From contig JAZBRS010000023.1 in NCBI GenBank assembly GCA_037176725.1, positions 29,259,001 to 29,323,000 on the forward strand: a DNA stretch of 64,000 nucleotides. The letters are read 5' to 3'. Below, piece after piece: positions 11,688-20,779 of the stretch. The notes beneath the pieces are model-generated. The model was not told where the DNA came from and did no database searches. It saw nothing but the letters and a program-made list of their open reading frames with translations. Made by a program: the position numbers and the translations under genes. The number at the start of each line of letters is the position of its first letter. The stretch's first letter is position 1. The stretch is from Posidonia oceanica (lineage: Eukaryota > Streptophyta > Magnoliopsida > Alismatales > Posidoniaceae).

Positions 11688-12240
11688 CATAGAAGACTTG
11701 GTCATGCCAGTATGGGCCAACTATCAAAATTGTCCAAATGTGATCCTATAAATGATTTGCCAAAAATTGATTTAAAAAAGAATAGATTATGTGATGCATG
11801 CGAATTTGGAAAACAAATTAAATCATCTTTCAAATCAAAAAAAATGATTTCTACTACCAAACTGTTGGAATTGATTTATATCGATTTATTTGATCTAAGT
11901 AGAACAATGAGCTTAGGAGGTAAAAGATATGTCTTTGTTTTAGTTGATGATTTTTCAAGATTTACATGAGTTTTATTTTTAGCAAAAAAAATGATGTATT
12001 TTTTTAATTTCAGAAATTTTGTAAAAATGTTCAAAATGAGAAAGGATTGAATATCATTAAAATTAGAGGAGAATTTGAAAATGATATTTTTGAAAGTTTT
12101 TGCGAAGAGAATGGTTTTGAACATAATTTTTCTTTTCCAAAGACTCCACAACAAAATGCAGTTGTTGAAAGGAAAAATAGAACATTGCAAGAAATGACTA
12201 GAACTATGCTATATGAAAATAATTTACCTAAGCATTTCTG
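11688..12240 (+). pseudogene. Sirevirus integrase
   Basis: The HHCC zinc site is visible as HRRLGHAS and CDACEFGK (about 11690-11815). The core contains YIDLFDLS and VLVDDFSRF (about 11878-11965), with a stop at 11967 and a frame change. Downstream, the segment normally carrying the second catalytic Asp ('SDxGxEF') reads IRGEFEND (about 12060-12085), so that Asp is missing. The catalytic Glu context VVERKNRTLQEM is kept (about 12158-12195). The enzyme would insert cDNA into chromosomes; as written it is dead. Confidence 0.85.
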
Positions 12241-12594
12241 AGCCAAAGCTGTCAACACAACGTGCTATATATTAAATAGAGTTTTACTTAGACCTGTTCT
12301 GAATAAAACTCCTTTTGAACTTTGGTATTGCAAACTTCCACGTATTTCTTATTTCAAAGTTTTTGGTTGTAAATGCTTTATTTTGAACACCAAGGACAAT
12401 TTGGAAAAATTTGATTCTAAATCTGATGAATGAATATTTCTTGAATATTCCTCTAGGTGCAAAGTATATAGAATTTACAACAGAAGAACATTAACTATTG
12501 AAGAATATATGCATGTGAATTTTGATGAAAATATTATTAAAACTAAAAATCTTGAAAATGAAGAAAATATTCAAGAAAATCAAACCATTAACAA
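12241..12594 (+). pseudogene. Integrase C-terminus remnant; deletion into RT
   Basis: Broken frames still show copia integrase C-terminal signals (for example FELWYCKLPRISYFKVFGCKC at about 12320-12372, in part). The linker then jumps almost directly to the RT 'MDVKNAFLN' motif at 12595. The N-terminal part of RT expected before that motif is absent, so a deletion of a few hundred bases is likely here. Confidence 0.65.
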
Positions 12595-13184
12595 ATGGAT
12601 GTTAAGAATGCTTTCTTAAATTGGGTAATTGAAGAAGAAGCATATGTAAAACAACCCCCTAGATTTGAAAATGAACTTTATACTGATCATGTATTCAAAT
12701 TAAACAAAGCACTTTATATATTAAAACAAGCTCCTAGAGTTTGGTATGATAGATTGAAGAAAATTTTAATTGAAAAAGGGTTTATTATTGGAGTTGCTGA
12801 TACAACCCTGTTTATCAAAAATGATAATAAAGATATTTTATTGATTCAAATCTATGTTGATGATATCTTATTTGGATCAACAAATGAGAAATTATGTGAG
12901 GAATTTTCCAACATCATGAAAGAAGAATTTGAAATGAGTATGATGGGGGAATTAACCTATTTTCTAGGATTTCAAGTAAAACAATGAAAGATGGAATCTT
13001 CATTTTCCAAGAAAAATATGTAAAGGATTTGCTAAAAAGATTTGGAATGGAAAACTCAAAGGAGGCAAAAACTCTAATGAGCACAAATACAAAACTTGAT
13101 AAAGATGAAAATGGAATTGATGTAGATCAAAAAATGTATAGAGGTATGATTGACTCTTTACTATACTTAACTGCTAGAGACTAG
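12595..13184 (+). pseudogene. Sirevirus reverse transcriptase (N-terminally deleted)
   Basis: The frame begins at MDVKNAFLN and runs through LYILKQAPRVWYDRL to the catalytic YVDDILFGSTN (about 12853-12885). A one-base frame change near 12984 leads into the thumb and connection segment (EKYVKDLLKRFGMENSKEAKT). RT copies genomic RNA to DNA in the particle. With the front of the fingers/palm missing, it cannot work. Confidence 0.85.
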
Positions 13185-13189
13185 ACATT

Positions 13190-13765
13190 ATGTTTAGTGT
13201 CTGTCTATGTGCTAGATATCAAACTACACCTAAGGAATCTCACTTAGTGGTAGTTAAAAGGATATTTAGATATTTACAAGGAACCAAAGAATTAAGACTA
13301 TTATATCCTAGGAATTCAAACTTTGATCTAATAGGATATAGTGATGCAGATTATACTGGATGTAAAACGGATAGGAAAAGCACAAGTGGAACGTGTCAAT
13401 TTCTAGGACATTCATTAGTTTCTTGGTTTAGCAAGAAGCAAAATAGTATCGCATTATCCACTACTAAGGCTGAATACATCGTAACTGGATGTTGTTGTGC
13501 ACAAGTGTTGTGGATGAAACAAACTCTAAGGGATTATGATCTATTATTTAACACAACACCAATTTATTGTGATAATACTAGTGCCATCAACTTATCTAAG
13601 AATTCTGTGCATCATTCCAGGACCAAACATATAGAAGTAAGACATCATTTCCTAAGAGATCATGTGGCTAAAAATGATGTAAAATTAGAATTTATTCCCA
13701 CTAATGATCAAATAGCTGATATATGCACAAAACCCCTAGATGAATCACAATCAGAAGAAATCTAG
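13190..13765 (+). pseudogene. Sirevirus RNase H
   Basis: This is a long open copia RNase H: GYSDADYTGCKTDRKSTSG (catalytic Asp), then STTKAEYI (Glu), PIYCDNTSAI (Asp), HHSRTKHIEVRHHFLRD and the end ADICTKPLD. All usual motifs are in order. It is the best preserved piece of the element and ends with TAG just before the post-pol palindrome cluster. Confidence 0.9.
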
Positions 13766-13819
13766 GTATATGTAAGGTCTATGAAATTGAATGAAAATAA
13801 AAACAAAAATATCAAGAAA

Positions 13820-14063
13820 AAGAATCAAGTTTGGGCTACTGAATCAAGGTCCTGTTGAAAATATATTTGGTCTACCGGGCTATTTCGGACTGCCAAATTT
13901 TTCTGAACTCTGGGTTTTGGACTGCCGAAAATCGTCGGACTGCCGAACTTATCCTCAGACAAAAACTCATTTCAGCCTACCGCTGTTAAACGGTCGACCG
14001 AATATGTGCCCTATCTGCAAACATTTCGGCATACCGCAATAATTCAGTTTGCCGAATTTGGCT
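13820..14063. repeat. Palindromic word cluster after pol (Sirevirus)
   Basis: Words such as GGTCTACCGG, TTCGGACTGCC, CGGACTGCCGAA, CGGTCGACCGAA and TTCGGCATACCGCAA occur about ten times in 240 bp between the end of RNase H and the env-like ORF. They match the LTR cluster at 8770-9035. A TATA-like TATAAATAG follows at about 14077, so this may be a second promoter, serving the env-like ORF. Confidence 0.7.
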
Positions 14064-14249
14064 TGAGTTGCGTAAATATAAATAGCAAACCCTAGAATAA
14101 AATGAATATCCTTCTTTCCTCTTTCAAAACTGACAAACCCTACCTAAAATCTCTGTCTTTTTCACCCCAAATCAAAGGGCTTTCCTTCCCTTCACCTCCA
14201 AATCACTTTTCCATTCTTTCTTAAACCCAAATCTCAACTTCCTTGAACA

Positions 14250-14715
14250 ATGCCGCCTCGCAAAATGATCGCCTCTCGTCCCAAATGGAAGGAGGCTCCG
14301 GCCAGCTCTCCAGAAAGCTCTGACCGCAGCATGTACGTCCATTTCGTCAATGAAGCTGCTATGATGCTTCACAAGGAGAGATTTGCCAATAGGGAAGTAC
14401 TCACAAGTAGAAAAATTGATTTCTCTACCTTAGGAAATGTTGGGTCATTTTTCAGTTTCAAGGTCTTGTTCCATTCTTAGCATCCATAGGTGACCTAAAA
14501 TATTATCCACATTTAGTTTCCGAATTTTATGCAAATATATCCTTTTCGGATTCCATGTGTGATTCCTATCTATTAGGGGTAGATATGCCTTTTGATGAAA
14601 GTCAAAAGGAGAAGATATTACCTTATCCTTTGAAGAACTAGGTTGGTCCTATGTAGATATAAACAAAACCATTTCCACCAACAAGAGAAGCACATTCAAA
14701 CCAAATAAAATAAAT
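14250..14715 (+). pseudogene. Env-like / extra ORF of the Sirevirus, first part
   Basis: An ATG at 14250 starts a basic N-terminus (MPPRKMIASRPK). The frame breaks near 14445, and the same protein continues in another frame up to the Tat insertion at 14721. Across the insertion the frame resumes at 55690. It resembles the 'putative plant transposon protein' found downstream of pol in Sireviruses. These ORFs are often called env-like, but no signal peptide or clear membrane segment is visible here. Function is unknown. Confidence 0.65.
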
Positions 14716-14720
14716 CAATT

Positions 14721-16031
14721 TGTGGATATGGGGTTTTTGGAGGAGGAGATCAGGAGGAGAAGGATGCTTCGTCTCTCCTTTGTTGCTATTCGCTCCTTCT
14801 TGGGGTCTCCCTTTTGTTGTATCCGACTTCTCCACTCCACGTGTGTTAAAGTCAGTGTGATCGCCACTCTCAGTTTGCTTTCGCTGGTCCTCGAGACGCC
14901 TTGGGGAGATGTGTGATCGTAGTGGGTTCAGCTACCTTGGGACAACGCTTGCATTGCCCAAGGTTGCCCATGCTTGGTGAATCTCTTCTTCTTTCTTCTT
15001 CCTCCTTGTATGACAAATGTTAACTAAACAAACAGAAATGATGCAAATATGAATCAATATGGTGTAGTAACCTATTCAGAGTAAAAAGAAAAAGGACATA
15101 AAGAAACACAACGAAATACTCACCCGAGGGGTTTGATCCCCCCGGTTGCAACTAACGGAAATGTATGCCTAGCTACAACAATATATGAAATAAATATGCT
15201 CGATTATACTATGGAATTAAACATATGATATGAAAAGAGAAAAAACTAAAAAGAGTCCCCTTTTAGGATTCAATCCACTTTCTCAAAGCTCTCTCAAGAC
15301 GTGGTTTCTCTCTCTAGGGGTCTCTCCACTATTTCAATTCTCAGAAACCTCTCCTTTCTCTCAAAGAAAAAAAATCCTTTTCTCTATTAAAATCCCTTCA
15401 AAATCCCTCCAATTTGTGTGAGCTTCAAAAATCCAGCCCTTGACCCTGTGGGGGTACCCATGCTTTTATAAAAGCAGGGGAGGAACAAAAAAGGACACAA
15501 AGGCCAAGTCAGCAAAAATTCCTGTTTCAGAAGTGTTATACGCTAGAAATCCAGCGTATAACATTATAAGTGGGAGTCCCAGCGTATAACGACCTCCGAG
15601 ACATAACGGCCAGGATAAAGGAATATTCCCCAATTAAGGTGTCATTAAGTGTGCTTAACTCAGTCTTGATTGCTTTGACCGGTCAACAGGCTCTAAAGTA
15701 GGCAAAAACACGAATTTTGGATTTGGCCAAATAAAGAAAGTTTTGGGTTGACTGGGTTGCCACGTTGGACGCTGGAAAACCAGCGGCCAACGTTGTACAC
15801 TGAAAATCTGGCGTACAACACCCTCAGTCAGTTCATTTCCCAAATTTGGTCAAGATATGAAGAACATTCAAGTTGCCGACACTCGGGGCTTAGACGGGGA
15901 TAACATTTTGAACTGGAGAGAAGGCGTTTGGCTCGAGTAAGACGTCTTGGATTGTGCAAAGGGCTTCTAGGAACAACCTAATGCAATAGACTGTACTAAC
16001 ACGAAGGGAGTGCCAAAACGGAGTATCTACA
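14721..16031 (-). repeat. 3' LTR of the Tat-like element
   Basis: It runs from TGTGGATATGGGG to GTATCTACA on the plus strand, 1311 bp. Palindromic words form hairpins: GTTATACGCT/AGCGTATAAC (15535-15562, perfect 10-bp arms) and CGTTGGACGCTGG/CCAGCGGCCAACG (about 15762-15792). The partner LTR is at 54386. Confidence 0.92.
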
Positions 16032-16033
16032 AC

Positions 16034-16046
16034 TTGCCCCTCCTTG
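16034..16046 (-). promoter_or_regulatory. Polypurine tract of the Tat-like element
   Basis: On the minus strand AAGGAGGGGCAAG lies within 3 bp of the 3' LTR. It is the expected primer site for plus-strand DNA synthesis. Confidence 0.7.
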
Positions 16047-17033
16047 AAGGTGGCTTCGATACGAAGCTATCTTCAAGGCGAGACGATACCTCCGTGTGGC
16101 GCTACCTAGAGATCCTAAATGAAATCCAATGCCTGCCGCCACCAGACTTGGACGAGACACAAAGAGGGTCGGCTAAAGAAACGCGGCCAAGGAGATTGCC
16201 CAGAGGGAACAAGCTAACGACATGACTACAGGAGTTGCCTGCGGGGGTCAAACTAAAAGACTTGCCACGGGGATTGCCCGCGGGGGTCAAACTAAAAAGA
16301 CTTGCCACGGGGATTGCCCATGGGGGTCAAACTTAGAAGATGGATAGCTAATGTTTCCGACGACCACTCAATGCAAATGCAATACAATGCGAATGCAATA
16401 CAATACGCTATGCATGGATGCGTGCTGACGGGAATGCGAAAGAGGTGGTTATGATATGCAATGCATGACCCTAGGTAATGAGGTTCCTCTATCATCGCCG
16501 GCTTTAATTTGTATACCGGATTGGCTCAGGAATTTTTCTCACCACCTAAGGCAGACTGACACATGCGTGAATGCAATTTGTTATAATCAGGTGCCCTATC
16601 CTCGAGCGTAGCCTACACTTTCCAAGGGGATCGTCGTCTTATGATATGCAGGTTGGTGAGCGAGAGGTCCATGATGCTCCCAGGCAAAAGGGGATTGATC
16701 TCTTCTCTGCTAGCCACGTTGGCTCTATTTGTCACAATTAGGTGTCCTTTCATTGAATGTTGCCTACATTCTCGACAGAGACTGTCGTCTCGTGACCCGG
16801 AATCAATGAACGATGAATCCATTAATACCGTTGGCTTTATTCGTCAGAATCAAGTGTCCTTTCATTGAATGTTGCCTACATTCTCGACAGGGACCATCAT
16901 CTTCTGACCCAGGAGTTAGTGAGCAATGGGTTCACTAATACCGTTGGCTTTGCTTTGTTGACCCGGTTGTGCTACGGGGTACCTACTTTTGCATTGTTTG
17001 CTTTGCTAACTCGGTTGTGCTCCGGGGTTCTTT
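16047..17033. other. Tat 3' untranslated region, with degenerate repeats
   Basis: No gene. Units similar to the downstream minisatellite occur at about 16180-16332 (CTTGCCACGGGGATTGCC). Two related segments of about 120 bp, sharing TTTCATTGAATGTTGCCTAC, lie at about 16725-16840 and 16845-16955. The segment TTGTGCTCCGGGGTTCTTT at about 17014 recurs, slightly changed, just after the minisatellite at about 18705. Confidence 0.6.
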
Positions 17034-18680
17034 AAAAGACTTGCCAAGGGAATTGCCCAAGGGGTTGAAAATAAAAACATGACTTACCAAGGGGATTGCC
17101 CAAGGGGGTCGAAAACATGACGTGCCAAGGGCATTGCCCAAGGAGGTCGAAAAATAAAAACATGACTTGCCAAGGGGATTGCCCAAGGGGGTCAAAAACA
17201 TGACGTGCCAAGGGGATTGCCCAAGGGGGTCGGGAATAAGAGCATGACGTGCCAAGGGGATTGCCCAAGGGGGTCGTAAATAAAAACTTGACTTGCCAAG
17301 GGGATTGCCCAAGGGGGTCGAAAACAAAAACATGACTTGCCAAGGGGATTGCCCAAGGGGGTCAAAAACATGACGTGCCAAGGGGATTGTCTAAAGGGGT
17401 CGGGAATAAAAACATGACTTGCCAAGGAGATTGCCCAAGCAAGTCGAAAACAAAAACTTCACTTGCCAAGAGGATTGCCCAAGGGGGTCAAAAACATGAC
17501 GTGCCAAGGGGATTGCCCAAGGGGGTCGGGAATAAGAGCATGATGTGCCAAGGGGATTGCCCAAACGGGTCGAAGATAAAAACATGACTTGCCAAGGGGA
17601 TTGCCCAAGGGGGTCGAAAACAAAAACATGACTCGCCAAGGGGATTGCCCAAGGGGGTCAAAAACATGACGTGCCAAGGGAATTGCCCAAGGGGGTCGGG
17701 AATAAGAGCATGACGTGCCAAGGGGATTGCCCAAGGGGGTCGAAAACAAAAACATGACTTGCCAAGGGGATTGCCCAAGGGGGTCAAAAACATGACGTGC
17801 CAAGGGGATTGCCCAAGAGGGTCGGGAATAAGAGCATGACGTGGCAAGGGGATTGCCCAAGGGGGTTAAAAATAAAAACATGACTTGACAAGGGGATTGC
17901 CCAAGGGGATCGAAAATAAAAACATGACTTGCCAAGGGGATTGCCCAAGGGGGTCAAAAACATGACGTGCCAAGGGAATTGCCCAAGAAGGTCGGGAATA
18001 AGAGCATGACGTGCCAAGGGGATTGCCTAAAGGGGTCGAAAATAAAAACATGACTTACCAAGGAGATCGCCCAAGGGAGTTGAAAACAAAAACATGACTT
18101 ACGAAGGGGATTGCCCAAGGGGGTCAAAAACATGACATGCTAAGGGGATTGCCCAAGGGGGTCGGGAATAAGAGGATGACGTGCCAAGGGGATTGCCCAA
18201 GGAGGTTAAAAACATGACGTGCCAAGGGGATTGCCGAAGGGGGTCGGGAATAAGAGCATGACGTGCCAAGTGGATTGCCTAAGTGGGTCGAAAATAAAAA
18301 CATGACTTGCCAAGGGGATTGCCCAAGGGGGTTGAAAACAAAAACATGACTTGCCAAGAGGATTACCCAAGGGGGTCAAAAACATGACGTGCCAAGGGGA
18401 TTGCCCAAGGGGGTCGGGAATAAGAGCATGACGTGCCAAGGGGATTGCCCAAGGGGGTCGAAAATAAAAACATGACTTGCCAAGGGGATTGTCCAAGGGG
18501 GTCGAAAATAAAAACATGACTTGCCAAAGGGATTGCCCAAGGGGGTCGAAAACATGACGTGCCAAGAGTATTGCCCAAAGGAGTCAAAAGTAAAAACATG
18601 ACTTGCCAAGGGGATTGCCCAAGGGGGTCGAAAACAAAAACATGACTTGCCAAGGGGATTGCCCAAGGGGGTCGAAAGGA
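17034..18680. repeat. Minisatellite of 38-44 bp units (about 39 copies)
   Basis: The unit is GACTTGCCAAGGGGATTGCC followed by CAAGGGGGTC and one of three tails: GAAAATAAAAACAT, GGGAATAAGAGCAT or AAAAACAT. Tail types alternate, so longer composite units exist. The array sits in the 3' untranslated region of the Tat element, the place where Ogre/Tat elements are known to grow tandem repeats that can seed satellites. Long open frames crossing it on both strands are a by-product of repeats without stops. Confidence 0.92.
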
Positions 18681-18749
18681 TACTTCTTTGCTTTGTTTGC
18701 CCGGTTATGCTCCAGGGTTCTTTATTTGCTCTTGATTCTGCTTTGGATC

Positions 18750-18842
18750 ATTAGACGCTGGATTTGTGGCGTTCAACATTGGACGGACTAATATCCGCTG
18801 CTAACGTTGGACGGCAAGAAAGCCGCGTATAACGTTGCGAGA
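18750..18842. repeat. Palindromic word cluster upstream of PMD gene A
   Basis: Words TTAGACGCTGG, GCGTTCAACATTGGACGG, AACGTTGGACGG and GCGTATAACGTTG lie in about 90 bp, just 5' of the first antisense gene. Confidence 0.75.
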
Positions 18843-19033
18843 CAGACTGCTTGTCTTTCCTGTCCGGGCACCACCATTTTGGCAGTAAATCTCCGATTTT
18901 CTTTGTGTTTCCATTCCGATGAAGGCTCCACGGCCTATATTAAACCCGCTTTTGGCACAGGTTTTCAGGACAAACCCTGATCTTGTTTTCTTTATCGATT
19001 TTTTGCCATTTGCAAGGAGTTGCTCTTCCTCTC

Positions 19034-20391
19034 ATGGATTTGAACGATATCCCACGCCATGCCTTCCAAGTGGCTGTCTTTTCCTCTCCTTCCGACATGG
19101 TGCAACTCCGGCTGGAGGCTATATCTAATCACTTGGCGAACCTTTTGGTGCATGAGAAGGTATTTTCCACTTTCGTTGTTACTCTATCCTCCTAATCTGG
19201 TACTCTTTTATTTTTGTTGATTTTTTTGACTTCATAGTCCTTGGCCTCTACCAATAACAACCGCGACTCGAAAGCCTACCAGTTGGACTGGGTTCAGCAA
19301 TTCCACTCTTGGGCTTTGAAGAGGTATCGGGAGTGCTTGGAAGAGGCTGGTCTTTGTCAAGATCTTCATCAGTTGCGGTAGCCTATTGTCTGGAAAGTGC
19401 TTTTCGGCCTCTATGGGCTGTGGAATCCTTTGACTCACACATTCTTTTCCTCTTCAAGGGGGTTGACCATTCTTTTGGAGGAGGTGAGCGCCCTTTTAGG
19501 CACTCGACAGGCCGACCTATCCATTTACTACAGGGATGCCTACCTTTTACCAATCGGGGTGGTAGGCTCTTTTTCTCTTTTAAAGCGCATTTTTGGCCCT
19601 ATTGTTGTGCCGGAGGACCTGGTGCTAGGCAGCTGTATCAATCTCTCCTTCTTATGGAAGTTTTTCTAGATGCAGCGCGACAGCATCCGCTCCGAGGCTT
19701 CTTGCTTGGAATGTGTCTTTATTCTGATCGGGGGGCTGTACTCTTCCCAAATGAAGCCCTGACCATCAGCGCCTACCATGCTGAGCTCATGTGCATCTGT
19801 GTTCACAATCCGGAGAAATGCTTGAGTCAATCTGTATTAGCTTTTACTATCCAGGGCTTATCCAGTGCCTGCCTTGGGGGACCTTTCTTCGGCTCGCCTT
19901 TCCTAGTTCTGTGCTGGTTAGAGGAGCATTTTCTTCTGTCTGCTTTTGATGCTAGCCTTCCCCTAGAGGAGTACATTTGCCATCTATGTGCCTGTGAGGT
20001 CAAGCCCCAAATGGACTCCTTCAATCCTCCCTCATCTTTCAGGATAGTGTCTGACCCAAAGTACTTCCTGACGCTGATTGGGGCGACCGAGTTTGTGAAG
20101 TACAACCCCCAGCGATGCTTCTCGATGCTAGGTACTCCCCGAGCCATACCTCCTTTGCCTCGTTTTGCCGACATGATTCTCCCGTGCTTGAGAGACACCC
20201 TTGGGGACATCATCCAAGTTTTCTATCAGGCTGGCACTTGGGATGGGAAGGTGCGAAACCGAGTCCTTTCTGCATGGGAAAACTCGAACGCGGACCGCGA
20301 TGCCATCTCTCTTGCCACTTATGAGGCTTGGTATGAAGGCGTGAGGCCTAAGTTGTTTATTGAATTTCCTACAAAGAGACAGAAAATGTAG
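19034..20391 (+). pseudogene. Antisense gene A: PMD-related protein, one intron, broken
   Basis: An ATG at 19034 begins exon 1 (MDLNDIPRHAFQVAVF...). A GT-AG intron at 19160-19237 keeps phase 0. Exon 2 then runs WVQQFHSWALKRYRECLEEAG, an amber stop at 19379-19381, and WNPLTHTFFSSSRGLTILLE. A frameshift at about 19640-19670 leads to the rest, ending at 20391 in PTKRQKM. The pattern 'W-x-P-x-THTFF...TILxEDVxxLLG' resembles the N-terminal core of plant mobile domain proteins. Gene B (24644) shares this and the later motif LIGATEFVKYNPQRCFSMLG, so the two look like paralogues. It lies opposite to the Tat gag-pol. PMD proteins such as MAIN/MAIL1 act in gene and transposon silencing; the role here is unknown. 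Confidence 0.65.
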
Positions 20392-20522
20392 TCAAAAGTG
20401 TGTCATTTATAATCAATAAAATTTTATTTCGTCTCTTTTGTCTCCTTTAAATGAATTTGTATGAGTTTTTATGAAGAGAAAATGAAAAAAATCAGAGTTC
20501 AGAAAACTTCCCTGAATTTAAA

Positions 20523-20690
20523 ATGTTGTACGCAGACATTGGTGCGGCTAACGTTATACGCTGGGAATACCAACGGATTATGTTTTAACTCTCAAAACGT
20601 TGGACGGGCCATATTGCTCGTATAACACTTTGTCTTCCCGATATGTTGGACGCCCCAGATCACGCGGATAACATTGAATGTTATAAAGCC
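20523..20690. repeat. Palindromic word cluster between PMD genes A and C
   Basis: Words GTTGTACGC, AACGTTATACGCTGGG, AACGTTGGACGGG, CGTATAACAC, GTTGGACGCCCC and GCGGATAACATTG occupy about 160 bp in the gap between the two genes. Confidence 0.75.
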
Positions 20691-20779
20691 CTCATTCTAC
20701 GCAGCGGACGGCCACCTTGCTTGCTTTCCCCTTCTTCTCCGGCGACTGCGAGCTTCTCCGGCGAACTCTTCCATTCTTC

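Noticed and set aside
17034..18680. Long open frames on both strands across the GCCAAGGGGATTGCC array
   Set aside because: The repeat unit happens to lack stops in several frames. Translations are simple repeats of one peptide with no start context or domain.
17034..18680. CRISPR-like array
   Set aside because: Units are contiguous and variable in length with no unique spacers, and the context is plant retrotransposon DNA.
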